64,000 nucleotides of DNA from Lachnospiraceae bacterium (GTDB lineage: Bacteria; Bacillota; Clostridia; Lachnospirales; Lachnospiraceae), in contig JAILRC010000016.1 in NCBI GenBank assembly GCA_024698485.1, forward strand, positions 1 to 64,000, given 5' to 3'. A program made the translations under genes and the position numbers. Position 1 is the first letter of the stretch, and each line of letters begins with the position of its first letter. Below the pieces are notes generated by a model. That model searched no databases. It was not told the DNA's origin and was given only the letters and a program-made list of their open reading frames with translations. This document shows positions 35,380-44,146 of this stretch, piece by piece.

Positions 35380-36138
35380 ATGATAACTTCTGAAAATAAC
35401 GCACAACTTAAAAATATCACCGCCCTCATGAAAAAGTCCAAAGAGAGACAGCAGCAGGGGCTTTATGTCGTCGAGGGAAGAAAGATGTTCATGGAAGCAT
35501 GTGAACTGGGGCTGGCGGAAAAAGCCTATCTTTCGGAGAGTTATGCCTCCGAGTGCGGCAGTGTGACCTGTGAGCATGAGATCGTTTCTGACGAGGTTTT
35601 CAACAGGATCGCGGAAACAGTCACACCTCAGGGAGTCATCGCTCTGGTGAAGATGCCTGAAAGAGATGTGAAGGACATCACGGAAAAAGCCCAAAGTCTT
35701 CTTTTGCTTGAGGATCTTCAGGACCCCGGAAATCTGGGGACCATGATCCGCACTGCGGAAGCTGCGGGAATGGACGGCGTGATCCTGAGCAAAACCTCTG
35801 TGGACATCTACAATCCCAAGGTGGTCCGTTCCACTATGGGAGCTGTTTTCAGAATGCCTGTCTTTTACGTTGATGATCTTTTGGGACTGGTGAAAGACAT
35901 CAACCTTAAAGGTTTTAACACTCTCGCCACTCATCTTTCCGCCCGGAAGGCCTACTTCGAAGCGGATTATTCCGGAAAGACCGCCATCCTCATCGGCAAC
36001 GAAGGCAACGGTCTCAGCGATGAGATCACGGCTCTTGCAAAGGAAAAGGTCATCATCCCCATGTCGGGAAAGGTGGAAAGTCTTAACGCATCCATAGCAG
36101 CAGCTCTGATGATGTATGAGATAAAACGCCACAGGTAA
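35380..36138 (+). CDS. TrmH/SpoU-family RNA 2'-O-methyltransferase
   Basis: 252 residues. Short N-terminal substrate domain, then the SpoU knot: motif 1 LQDPGNLGTMIRTAEAAG with the Asn/Arg, motif 2 ILIGNEGNGLS, motif 3 IPMSGKVESLNASIAAAL. The enzyme transfers methyl from SAM to a ribose 2'-OH of rRNA or tRNA; the target base is not clear. Overlapping unit with prfA (3-base gap). A LacI regulator follows after a regulatory region. Confidence 0.9.
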   Translation: MITSENNAQLKNITALMKKSKERQQQGLYVVEGRKMFMEACELGLAEKAYLSESYASECGSVTCEHEIVSDEVFNRIAETVTPQGVIALVKMPERDVKDITEKAQSLLLLEDLQDPGNLGTMIRTAEAAGMDGVILSKTSVDIYNPKVVRSTMGAVFRMPVFYVDDLLGLVKDINLKGFNTLATHLSARKAYFEADYSGKTAILIGNEGNGLSDEITALAKEKVIIPMSGKVESLNASIAAALMMYEIKRHR

Positions 36139-36145
36139 ATTTTTG

Positions 36146-36173
36146 TTGCACAATGTCAAAAAAGTGATAAGAT
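36146..36173 (+). promoter_or_regulatory. Promoter of the LacI-family regulator
   Basis: TTGCAC (36146-36151), 16 bases, TAAGAT (36168-36173). The LacI operator starts at the next base, so a bound regulator would block initiation. Overlaps the end of the methyltransferase gene's downstream region by only 8 bases. Confidence 0.55.
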
Positions 36174-36199
36174 AGTTATTGGTAACGTTTCCAATAACT
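36174..36199 (+). promoter_or_regulatory. LacI-type operator
   Basis: AGTTATTGG and CCAATAACT form a perfect 9-base inverted repeat around TAACGTTT; the centre GGTAACGTTTCC is the classic LacI/GalR-family half-site arrangement with a central CG. Position directly after the -10 suggests autorepression. Confidence 0.75.
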
Positions 36200-36206
36200 A
36201 TTTTTT

Positions 36207-36304
36207 ATGACACCGGGGAGGACCGCTGCAAAGCAGGGGAGGGCCCCCGGGGTATATGACACCGGGGAGGACCGCTGCAAAGCAGGGGAGGGCCCCCGGG
36301 GGAT
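36207..36304 (+). repeat. Two tandem copies of a 49-bp GC-rich hairpin unit
   Basis: Unit 36207-36255 is repeated at 36256-36304 with only the last few bases different. Each unit starts ATGACACCGGGG, carries the inner hairpin CTGCAAAGCAG and the outer CCGGGG/CCCCGG pair. GC content is far above the surroundings. It lies in the 5' leader of the LacI gene, 15 bases before its ATG. ATG starts within it would terminate quickly; the 49-base period is not a multiple of three. Confidence 0.9.
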
Positions 36305-36319
36305 AATGTGGGGTTAAAA

Positions 36320-37339
36320 ATGGAACAGATCACGATAAAGGACGTGGCAAAAGCCTGCGGAGTCGGTGTCAGCACCGTTTCCAGAGCCATAAACGATCAT
36401 CCCAACATCAATGAAGAAACAAAACAGCTGGTACTGGACAAGATCAGGGAGTTGGGGTATGTGCCCAACAACAGCGCCAGAAATCTGAAGAGGAGCGAAG
36501 GCAAGGCCATAGCGGTACTTGTGAAAGGCATGACCAATCCTTTTTTCAATGTCATGGTGAAGATCATGGAAGAGGACATCATTTCCAGGGGATACACCAT
36601 GGTGCTCCAGCACGTGGATCCGAAGGAAGACGAAGCGGATGTGGCTCTGGAACTCACAAAGGAAAAGCGGCTCAGCGGCATAGTTTTTCTCGGAGGCATA
36701 GTTACCAGAACAGGCGAAAAACTGGGACAGCTCAATGTTCCTTACGTTGTTTCCACCATCGGAGCGCCCCTTGAGGGTGTGAGAGAGGATGAATACTCCT
36801 CTGTGGCTGTGGATGACGAGAGAGAAGGGAAAAAAGCCACCAAGTTCCTTTTGGATAAGGGTTACAGGAAGATCGCCATATTTGCCGGAGCGGAGGACGA
36901 CACTTCCGTCGGAATGCTGAGACTTTCCGGATACAAAAAAGCATATGAAGAAGCGGGAATAACGCCGGATGAGAGACTCATCCGCTATCTTCCCAAAGAT
37001 AATGAAGAGTATTCCTTCGACACGGGATATGCTTCTGCGAAAAAACTGATAGAAGAGGGCGTGGATTTTGATGCGGTCTTCGCCATTGCCGATGTGATGG
37101 CCGTGGGAGCCTGCAGAGCTTTCCTGGAAACGGGAAGAAAGATCCCCAAGGATGTGGCTGTAATGGGATTTGACGGTATTGACCTCACCAGATTCTACCT
37201 GCCTTCCATCACCACCGTTGCCCAGCCCATCAAGCAGATGGCCATAGAGACCAGCCGCCTGCTCTTCGAGGTGATCGAGGGTAAGAAGCACAAACATCTT
37301 GTTTTTGAAGCGGTGATAACAGAGAGAGAGACAACCTGA
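36320..37339 (+). CDS. LacI/GalR-family transcriptional regulator
   Basis: 339 residues from ATG 36320; an in-frame GTG at 36308 is possible but less likely. HTH at residues 3-25: TIKDVAKACGVGVSTVSRAI, then a hinge helix NNSARNLKR, and a periplasmic-binding-like ligand domain (~60-335) of the sugar-binding type (GMTNPFFNVMV, DEREGKKATKFLLDKGY, MGFDGIDLTRF). No sugar operon is adjacent, so the regulon lies elsewhere. Likely self-regulating through the operator at 36174. Confidence 0.93.
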   Translation: MEQITIKDVAKACGVGVSTVSRAINDHPNINEETKQLVLDKIRELGYVPNNSARNLKRSEGKAIAVLVKGMTNPFFNVMVKIMEEDIISRGYTMVLQHVDPKEDEADVALELTKEKRLSGIVFLGGIVTRTGEKLGQLNVPYVVSTIGAPLEGVREDEYSSVAVDDEREGKKATKFLLDKGYRKIAIFAGAEDDTSVGMLRLSGYKKAYEEAGITPDERLIRYLPKDNEEYSFDTGYASAKKLIEEGVDFDAVFAIADVMAVGACRAFLETGRKIPKDVAVMGFDGIDLTRFYLPSITTVAQPIKQMAIETSRLLFEVIEGKKHKHLVFEAVITERETT

Positions 37340-37359
37340 GTAATGGCAGGTTGTCTTTT
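37328..37359 (+). terminator. Terminator overlapping the LacI stop codon
   Basis: GACAACCT (37328-37335) pairs with AGGTTGTC (37346-37353), followed by six T. The left arm lies in the last codons of the gene, an economical arrangement. Confidence 0.85.
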
Positions 37360-37590
37360 TTGTTGTACTTTTTTTGATACAATCACCTTGAATAGGCACA
37401 TTTCAAGGTTTTTAAACTTACATTGCAAAAGAGCGACGGATTTTTGACGCAAAAATGACAGGATGTCACAGATTTGCCATAAGGGACCAAAAATTCATTT
37501 GAAAAAGTCCATAAAATGACTTTAATCTGTCGGAATAAAAACATTCAGTTTTTTTATAATGCCACCGAAAAAGAACAGGAGCGAGATGCA

Positions 37591-39114
37591 ATGAAGAATT
37601 TCTTGATCGGATTAATCTATACTGTAGTCCTTGCCGGATGTCTTGCGCATTTCTCGGGCTGTGAAGTCCCTGAAGAGATCTCGGAATCACTCTACGAGAT
37701 CGCTGCGATGCTTACTCCGGAGGTGGCAGCGACCCCGACAGCGGCTATCGGCTCAGTTCCTGTTCCTTCGGAGGACGGCACAGACGCGCAGTCTTCCGGA
37801 AAACAGATCACCGGGAACTCCGAAGGAACGCCTGCTGACCCCGCAGCCGACGATAGCCTCGGAGGAAACGGCTCTGTGACTGAGACTACCTCTACCGAGA
37901 CTCAGACCATTTCTTCCCAAACCACACCGAAGGCAAAGTCAACACTGACACCCACCACAGCAAGTACTCCTACGTCGGTACCTAACAACAACACGGGTTC
38001 TTCTTCGCCTAGTTCGTCGGAGAACCGGGATATTGACAATGTAAGTGCAGTATTGACTTTGATCCCTCCGGCTCTTAACGAGTACGGAAGAGAAGTGATG
38101 GTAAACACCGAGCTGGCAGCTGCGGACGGGTTCTATTACGCCAACGAAGAAGAAGCAACGGCGGATTTCTTCAGAAAATGTATGCGTTATGAGTCCTTTA
38201 CCATGCTTTTTAAGGACGAGACATGCATGCACACTCCCGAGTATTATATGACAGTCTATCCGGAACTTACTCATGTGGAGATAGACTATGAGATGAGCAC
38301 CAGATATCGTAACGGTATCTATGTGAATTTCAAAGTGCGGAACGAACTTGGTGCAACGTACAAATATGCCGTTACCACGGGAAACACCGCTTTTTTAAAG
38401 GACACTGAACTGGCCGCAGTGAATGAGATCGAGAGGATCTCTGAGAAACTGGGGCTTGATAAGATGAACGATATCGATGTGGTAGTGACGGTTCACGATT
38501 ACATCATCAACAATACAAAATACGACACAGCCTACAGAGACATTTCACACACCCCTTACGGACTTTTGACCGAGCACAGGGCTGTCTGCGACGGATATGC
38601 CAATTCCTTCCTGATCTTCATGCTGCTGAACGGCATAGACTGCAAGACGGTGGAGGGCGTTGCAAAGGGAGAAAGCCATGCCTGGAACCAGGTGAAGCTT
38701 GAAGGCAAATGGTACAATGTGGATGTGACCTGGGATGATCCCATTACCACCGATTCTGCGGGAACGGTGGTGGACAACCTCAAATACACCTATCTTCTCA
38801 TCACAAACGAAGAACTTTACAAGACTCATGTTCCCATCAGCGACTATATCGAAGAGTGCAATGACGAACGCTATCATTTGCTCATGTACTCGAAATATAT
38901 GTGCGAGACGGAAGATGACCTTTTTGCGCAATTGGAGGCGCAGAGGAACAACGACGAGATCGTCTTCGTTTACAGGACGGGAGCTTTCACTAAGGAACAG
39001 CTGGTGTCAGCCATGAGAAAGAAATACGATTTCAGGGACACCATCCTGGTTTACAATCCCACAGAGGTCCGGGACGGATATGTACAGCATATTTTTATAA
39101 ATCCTTTGAAGTAA
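37591..39114 (+). CDS. Transglutaminase-like lipoprotein with Thr/Ser/Pro linker
   Basis: 507 residues from ATG 37591 (AGGAG ten bases before; the frame is open 25 codons further without one). Signal peptide with a lipobox at VLAGC (Cys16) or a few residues later FSGC. A long Ser/Thr/Pro linker (~45-155) joins it to a C-terminal transglutaminase-like domain with the Cys-His-Asp triad in RAVCDGYANSF, SHAWNQVKLEGKWYNVDVTWDDP (by ends). Such domains cleave or cross-link proteins outside the cell, or are inactive. It acts on the outer face of the membrane; target unknown. No operon partner seen. Confidence 0.85.
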   Translation: MKNFLIGLIYTVVLAGCLAHFSGCEVPEEISESLYEIAAMLTPEVAATPTAAIGSVPVPSEDGTDAQSSGKQITGNSEGTPADPAADDSLGGNGSVTETTSTETQTISSQTTPKAKSTLTPTTASTPTSVPNNNTGSSSPSSSENRDIDNVSAVLTLIPPALNEYGREVMVNTELAAADGFYYANEEEATADFFRKCMRYESFTMLFKDETCMHTPEYYMTVYPELTHVEIDYEMSTRYRNGIYVNFKVRNELGATYKYAVTTGNTAFLKDTELAAVNEIERISEKLGLDKMNDIDVVVTVHDYIINNTKYDTAYRDISHTPYGLLTEHRAVCDGYANSFLIFMLLNGIDCKTVEGVAKGESHAWNQVKLEGKWYNVDVTWDDPITTDSAGTVVDNLKYTYLLITNEELYKTHVPISDYIEECNDERYHLLMYSKYMCETEDDLFAQLEAQRNNDEIVFVYRTGAFTKEQLVSAMRKKYDFRDTILVYNPTEVRDGYVQHIFINPLK

Positions 39115-39219
39115 AGCTTTACTAATCGGAAAAAAAGATATACAATAACCCACGTTGTAAAACAGAACATGAAACTTTCATCGGATAGGTCATCAGAAAG
39201 CCTATGGGAAGGTGGTTTT

Positions 39220-39951
39220 ATGGAACTTGAAGAAAAGATCGTCGAGTTGCAAAAGCTGATCGACGGTTCAAACAACATCGTATTTTTCGGAGGCGCGGGC
39301 GTCAGTACGGAAAGCGGCATACCGGATTTCAGAAGTACGGACGGTCTGTACAATCAGCATTACAAATATCCTCCGGAAACTATACTCAGCCACAGTTTCT
39401 TCATGCAGAAATGCGAAGAGTTCTTTGATTTCTACAGGGCAAAGATGAACCCCGGCGGTTTTGAGCCCAATGTGACACACAGATTTCTGGCAGAACTGGA
39501 AAAGGCGGGGAAATTAAAGGGCATCATCACCCAGAACATAGACGGTCTTCATCAGAAGGCCGGGAGCAAGGTTGTTTGGGAACTTCACGGAAGCACACAG
39601 CGGAATCATTGTATGAAGTGCGGAAAGCCCTACGGACCCGAAGCTGTTTTTGACACACAGGGCGTTCCCAAGTGCTCCTGCGGCGGTATCATAAAGCCCG
39701 ATGTGGTGCTCTATGAGGAAGGACTCGATGAGAGAACTGTTGAAAATGCCATAGCCTTGATCTCAGAGGCAGAAGTTTTGATCATAGGAGGCACGTCCCT
39801 TGCGGTCTATCCTGCGGCGGGCTTCATTAGATATTTCAGGGGCAGGAGTCTTGTACTCATCAACCTGTCCGGAACAGCATATGATTCCGATGTGGATCTT
39901 TTGATCCATGCCGGTCTGGGCGAAGTTTTTTCACGTATAAAGATAAGGTAA
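39220..39951 (+). CDS. NAD-dependent protein deacylase of the sirtuin (Sir2) family
   Basis: 243 residues from ATG 39220 (GGAAGGTGG upstream). NAD-binding motifs GAGVSTESGIPDFRS and TQNIDGLHQKAG, the catalytic His in ELHGS, and four zinc cysteines in CMKCG and CSCGG are all present. Removes acyl groups from lysine side chains using NAD. Class U/M-like bacterial sirtuin of the CobB type. An HD-domain gene follows after 9 bases. Confidence 0.95.
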   Translation: MELEEKIVELQKLIDGSNNIVFFGGAGVSTESGIPDFRSTDGLYNQHYKYPPETILSHSFFMQKCEEFFDFYRAKMNPGGFEPNVTHRFLAELEKAGKLKGIITQNIDGLHQKAGSKVVWELHGSTQRNHCMKCGKPYGPEAVFDTQGVPKCSCGGIIKPDVVLYEEGLDERTVENAIALISEAEVLIIGGTSLAVYPAAGFIRYFRGRSLVLINLSGTAYDSDVDLLIHAGLGEVFSRIKIR

Positions 39952-39960
39952 AGTGTATCG

Positions 39961-40485
39961 ATGAGGATCAGAAGACAGGCTTTCGAGCAAAAGATCTCGA
40001 AAGAAGTTGAAAAAATGGTAAATGAGAGCAGGTTTTCCATGACCAGGGATTTCATACAGCACGGAGACGTTTCCGTTTTTGTGCATTGCATATGCGTGGC
40101 ATACATGAGCTGTGTGATCACCAGGGTGCTGAACATCCGGGTGAATCTTTCCGCACTGATCGTCGGGGCCCTGCTCCACGATTATTTTCTCTATGACTGG
40201 CATGACGGGGAACTGTGCAGAAAAGTGCATGGTTTCACCCACCCCTTCAAAGCCTGCAAAAATGCGAAAGAAGATTTTGAACTTTCCTATCTTGAGGAAA
40301 ACATCATAAAGAGACACATGTTCCCTCTTGTGCCCGTTCCGCCCAGATACAGGGAAGCATGGGTGGTCTGTCTGGCAGACAAGATCTGCGCAACGGAGGA
40401 GACTCTCATGGGACACTGCAAGGGAAGAAAGATGGAGTTCGCCAAAGAACTTCTTGATAAAAACAGCATCTTCGAAGAGGGTTGA
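39961..40485 (+). CDS. HD-domain phosphohydrolase
   Basis: 174 residues. Metal ligands of the HD superfamily are visible: HCICVAYMS at the front, LIVGALLHDYFLYDW with the HD pair, a later H in KRHMFP, and D in CLADKICA. Substrate unknown; the short single-domain form resembles the small HD proteins encoded beside sirtuins and other housekeeping genes. Follows sirtuin by 9 bases, so co-transcribed. A terminator follows. Confidence 0.85.
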   Translation: MRIRRQAFEQKISKEVEKMVNESRFSMTRDFIQHGDVSVFVHCICVAYMSCVITRVLNIRVNLSALIVGALLHDYFLYDWHDGELCRKVHGFTHPFKACKNAKEDFELSYLEENIIKRHMFPLVPVPPRYREAWVVCLADKICATEETLMGHCKGRKMEFAKELLDKNSIFEEG

Positions 40486-40513
40486 TCTTTCGGGACAAAA
40501 TATTGAAAACAAA

Positions 40514-40547
40514 GGCTTGTACCGACATCGTGACAGGCTCTTTTTTT
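40514..40547 (+). terminator. Terminator after the HD gene
   Basis: GGCTTGT pairs with ACAGGCT (one wobble pair), loop of 12, then seven T at 40541-40547. Confidence 0.75.
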
Positions 40548-40650
40548 ATGCCCCGAGGTTTTATCGCAACTTGTTTTTTTGCGGTCAATGTGATAATATT
40601 CTATAATGCTTTAAAAGGCTTTAATTTTTTGTGGATTCAGGGATTTGGAC

Positions 40651-42513
40651 ATGAGTAACGAGAAAAAGATAAATTATCAATTATTCTTCAGGCAATTATC
40701 CTTGCTGGTGGCGGACGGGCTTGTGGCTTTGGCCTCCTCTGCCATGGCTCTTTGGCTTAGATATAATTTCAGTGTTGAAGAGATCAACCCTATTTTTTTG
40801 GAAAACGTGTGGAAATATGCGATCCCCAACATTGTTTCGGTGATCGTGATATTCTGGCTCTTCAGACTTTACAGGAGCATCTGGCTCTATGCGGGACTCT
40901 ACGAGATGCAGCAGATCGTGTTTGCCGTGTGCACTGCCACCCTGGTGCATTTTCTGGAACTGATCCTTACGGGGGCGGGCATGCCCAGAACCTATTGGTT
41001 CTTCTATCTGATGTTCCTGGGAATGTTCACTGTCCTCACAAGGTTTTCCTACCGACTCTTAAGAAGAGTGCAGGCCAATGTGAGAGGCTTTAAGAACAGC
41101 GACGAGATCTCAAGGACCATGGTGGTGGGCGCGGGAAGCGCCGCAGACATCCTGATCCACGAGATGAAATCCAGCTCTCATCTCAACATGCACCCCGTGT
41201 GCATCGTGGACGATGACCCCCGACTCAGGGGGAAAATGCTCCGAGGCATACGTATCGTGGGCAACACCAACGACATCCCCGAGGTGGTCAAGAAGTTTGC
41301 GGTAGAGGACATAGTCATCGCCATGCCCTCTGTTTCCAAGAAACGTATCGCGGAGATCACCAATCTCTGCAACACCACAGGATGCACCATCCGTACCCTT
41401 CCGGGCGTTTATCAGCTGGTAAACCAGGAGGTTTCCGTTTCAAAACTCAGACCTGTGGAGATCGAAGACCTTTTGGGACGTGAGCCCGTAAAGGTTGATA
41501 TCGACAGGATCAACGGATTTCTTGCGGGTCAGACTGTCCTTGTTACGGGCGGAGGCGGTTCCATCGGTTCTGAACTCTGTCGTCAGATCGCTGCGGCACG
41601 TCCCGCAAAGCTCATAATTCTGGATATATATGAGAACAACGCCTACGACATCCAGCAGGAACTCATCATGTCCCATCCGGAACTGGATCTTACCGTACTT
41701 ATCGCATCCGTAAGGGATGTTTCCAGAATAGAAAGCATATTCGAAGAATACCGTCCTTCCATTGTTTTCCATGCGGCGGCTCACAAACATGTACCTCTTA
41801 TGGAGGGCTCACCCAATGAAGCCATAAAGAACAATGTGTTTGGTACTCTCGCCGTTGCGTCGGCAGCGGACAAGTTCGGCACAAAGCGTTTTGTCATGAT
41901 CTCCACCGACAAGGCCGTGAACCCTACAAATGTTATGGGTGCGTCGAAGCGCATCTGCGAGATGATCATCCAGGCCTATTCCAGAAAGTCCGAGACACAG
42001 TTTGTGGCTGTACGTTTCGGCAATGTTCTGGGCAGCAACGGCTCCGTCATCCCCCTTTTCAAGAAGCAGATAAATGCGGGCGGACCCGTCAGGGTCACTC
42101 ATCCCGACATCATAAGATATTTCATGACCATTCCCGAAGCGGTTTCCCTTGTGCTGGAAGCAGGCGCATATGCGGGAAATGGTGAGATCTATGTCCTTGA
42201 TATGGGTGAACCCGTTAGGATCGCGGATCTTGCGGAAAATCTCATCAGACTTTCGGGTTACATTCCCAATGAAGACATCATGATCGAATATACGGGACTC
42301 CGTCCCGGAGAGAAACTCTACGAAGAGCGCCTTATGGACGAAGAAGGTCTGGAGAAGACCGAAAACGATCTTATTTCCGTTGCAAAGCCCATAGAGATGG
42401 ACGACGAACTGTTCTTTAAGAAACTGGACAAGATCTATGGGGACGCCTACTCGGAAGGGGAAGATATCAGGGATTGCATCGCGGATATAGTTCCCACATA
42501 CAGACCCGAATAA
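40651..42513 (+). CDS. Membrane nucleotide-sugar 4,6-dehydratase (CapD/PglF/WbpM-like)
   Basis: 620 residues. Four helices (residues ~12-130) anchor it; a CoA-binding-like Rossmann domain (MVVGAGSAADILIHEM) follows, then the dehydratase domain with NAD motif VTGGGGSIGSELC and the sugar-binding block STDKAVNPTNVMGASKR, where Met replaces the Tyr of the usual YxxxK. This is the long WbpM/PglF form that makes UDP-4-keto-6-deoxy-GlcNAc-type sugars for capsule, O-antigen or glycoprotein glycans. ATG 40651; upstream in-frame TTG at 40645 is less likely. No transferase cluster is nearby. Confidence 0.9.
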   Translation: MSNEKKINYQLFFRQLSLLVADGLVALASSAMALWLRYNFSVEEINPIFLENVWKYAIPNIVSVIVIFWLFRLYRSIWLYAGLYEMQQIVFAVCTATLVHFLELILTGAGMPRTYWFFYLMFLGMFTVLTRFSYRLLRRVQANVRGFKNSDEISRTMVVGAGSAADILIHEMKSSSHLNMHPVCIVDDDPRLRGKMLRGIRIVGNTNDIPEVVKKFAVEDIVIAMPSVSKKRIAEITNLCNTTGCTIRTLPGVYQLVNQEVSVSKLRPVEIEDLLGREPVKVDIDRINGFLAGQTVLVTGGGGSIGSELCRQIAAARPAKLIILDIYENNAYDIQQELIMSHPELDLTVLIASVRDVSRIESIFEEYRPSIVFHAAAHKHVPLMEGSPNEAIKNNVFGTLAVASAADKFGTKRFVMISTDKAVNPTNVMGASKRICEMIIQAYSRKSETQFVAVRFGNVLGSNGSVIPLFKKQINAGGPVRVTHPDIIRYFMTIPEAVSLVLEAGAYAGNGEIYVLDMGEPVRIADLAENLIRLSGYIPNEDIMIEYTGLRPGEKLYEERLMDEEGLEKTENDLISVAKPIEMDDELFFKKLDKIYGDAYSEGEDIRDCIADIVPTYRPE

Positions 42514-42626
42514 TGAACGGTAAGGGTGACGATAACATTTCTTGTTTTTTTATTGTTACTTTATTTCATTTTGCGGTGATGGGTTGTATGATTATTCGAG
42601 GTTACGTCTTATGAGAGAGGTTAGCT

Positions 42627-43340
42627 ATGCAGATCGGAAACAAAAGGACCGCATTGAAAGACAATGCGGCACTGTATACCCACGAGACCGATGGGCTTAC
42701 GGACAAAGAAATAATGAAATCCCTTAAGGGAAGAAAAAAATGGATCCAGTTCAGGGACTACTACCTGATGAAGATCATCGCCATTATGGCTGTGCTGGCG
42801 TTTGTGGGCTCACTTCTGTACACGGTGCTGAAACCCAAGCCGAAAACGATCTTCTATGCAGCAGTATGCGACATGACGGTGGATCTTGAAAACAGGGATC
42901 TTATAGAAAAAGATTTTCAGGAATATGTTGGCATAGACAAGGAAAAGGAGGAGATCCTTTTTGATAACGCTTACTATTTTGAAACCGATGAGGTGAGTTC
43001 CCAGCAGAAACTTGCGGTTTATACGGCAGTGGGACAGATAAGCGTTGCCATAATGCCCGAGTCCAGATTTAAACAGCTGGCGGAGAATTCCTTCTTTAAA
43101 CCTCTTTCCGAGGTCCTTTCCACAGAAGACTATCTGAAGCTTACCAAGCGGTTCGCCATGAGCGGTATCAGGGGGGACAATGGCGAGATCATCCCCGATT
43201 CGGAAAAAGCCTACGGGATCTATGCCGACGGTTGCAGATACATTGTGCAGGGCTACAAGGAACCTATTGTAATAGCGGTTTCCGCCGGCTGGGAAGACAA
43301 TAAGATCATTACTGATTTTATTGAATTTCTTTTCAAATAA
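42627..43340 (+). CDS. Single-pass membrane protein of unknown function
   Basis: 237 residues. A cytosolic N-terminus (~50 residues), one helix (~49-68), and an outer domain of ~165 residues with no motif I know. The tail GWEDNKIITDFIEFLFK and IYADGCRYIVQGYKEP suggest an alpha/beta fold. Start 42627 has GAGAGGTTAG upstream. It comes after a 113-base gap from the dehydratase and is followed by a terminator-like hairpin; whether it joins the following run is unclear. Confidence 0.7.
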   Translation: MQIGNKRTALKDNAALYTHETDGLTDKEIMKSLKGRKKWIQFRDYYLMKIIAIMAVLAFVGSLLYTVLKPKPKTIFYAAVCDMTVDLENRDLIEKDFQEYVGIDKEKEEILFDNAYYFETDEVSSQQKLAVYTAVGQISVAIMPESRFKQLAENSFFKPLSEVLSTEDYLKLTKRFAMSGIRGDNGEIIPDSEKAYGIYADGCRYIVQGYKEPIVIAVSAGWEDNKIITDFIEFLFK

Positions 43341-43343
43341 TCT

Positions 43344-43371
43344 TTGCAGATTACCCTAAAAAGAGTATAAT
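43344..43371 (+). promoter_or_regulatory. Promoter before the 43.4-51.0 kb gene run
   Basis: TTGCAG (43344-43349), 16 bases, TATAAT (43366-43371). Start near 43378, inside the hairpin that follows. Confidence 0.6.
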
Positions 43372-43374
43372 AAA

Positions 43375-43401
43375 GGTGTATGCGTTGCATGCACCTTTTT
43401 T
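43375..43401 (+). terminator. Hairpin with T-run, likely terminator of the preceding gene
   Basis: GGTGTATGC/GCATGCACC (one wobble) with loop GTT, followed by six T. It ends the 42627 gene; but since a promoter lies just upstream, transcripts from that promoter would also meet it at once. Confidence 0.7.
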
Positions 43402-43431
43402 CGTACAATTTTTTATATACGGAGGGTTTAT

Positions 43432-44076
43432 ATGTCTGACAAAAAAACAGAGATCTTAGAGTGGCTCGAAAGAAATAAGAAAACAGTCCTTATCGCCGGT
43501 GTTTCGGTGATAGTTCTGATAGTTGCAGTGATAGTGATCGTATGTGTTGTTAACGGAAAGAAGAAAAACGGCGGCGATGTGGCTGCCACACCTACTCCCG
43601 TTATCATTCCAACAACTGTGGTTACCACTATCCCCACGGATGTTCCCAAGCAGAACACCCCCACACCCACTGCAACGCCTACGAATGCGCCTGCAGCAAC
43701 ACCCACATCGACGCCTGTTGCCAATGCGACACCTACACCTCAGCCTACGGCAACACCTACTGCCGTACCCAAGGCGACTCCCACACCCGAACCTGTGGAA
43801 ACGGGCAAGATCACCTATGAAGAGGCAAAGCAGATCCTTTACAGATATTCAAAAGAAACTCTCGGACTCAAGAAGGATGCGAGAGAATATGACATCGACC
43901 CTGTGCAGACAACAGCTCTGATCAACGGATCCGACTGTTACTGTTTCACCCTTTTGGAGAAAGACTCCGAAGGTAAGTTAAGAAATCGCGGAGAGTATTA
44001 TATCTCCGATGACGGAACCGCATGTTATGTATTCGACAGCGAATCCGGATCCTTCGTACCTCTTCCGCTGGGCTGA
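43432..44076 (+). CDS. Membrane protein with Thr-Pro repeat linker, unknown function
   Basis: 214 residues. Cytosolic start, one helix (~17-40), then a strongly repetitive Thr/Pro/Ala linker (about residues 50-124, many TPT and ATPT units), and an outer C-terminal domain of about 85 residues (KITYEEAKQILYRYSKETLG, GEYYISDDGTACYVFD) with a Cys pair. The linker spans the cell wall in such proteins. GGAGG upstream of ATG. First gene of a run of five on the plus strand leading to valS. Confidence 0.75.
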   Translation: MSDKKTEILEWLERNKKTVLIAGVSVIVLIVAVIVIVCVVNGKKKNGGDVAATPTPVIIPTTVVTTIPTDVPKQNTPTPTATPTNAPAATPTSTPVANATPTPQPTATPTAVPKATPTPEPVETGKITYEEAKQILYRYSKETLGLKKDAREYDIDPVQTTALINGSDCYCFTLLEKDSEGKLRNRGEYYISDDGTACYVFDSESGSFVPLPLG

Positions 44077-44105
44077 TAAAGGGATACAAAGAGGAGAAAG
44101 ATCGC

Positions 44106-44132
44106 ATCATGCTCAACGGCACAGAGCATGAT
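44106..44132 (+). repeat. Inverted repeat before the large DUF5717-like gene
   Basis: ATCATGCTC and GAGCATGAT form a perfect 9-base inverted repeat with a 9-base loop, 15 bases before the chosen start codon. No T-run, so it may shape the ribosome site of the next gene rather than stop transcription. Confidence 0.6.
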
Positions 44133-44146
44133 ACATGGGAAGATTT

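Noticed and set aside
36314-37399. Minus-strand open frame opposite the LacI gene
   Set aside because: Antisense to a clear LacI protein, with no domain and no start signal.
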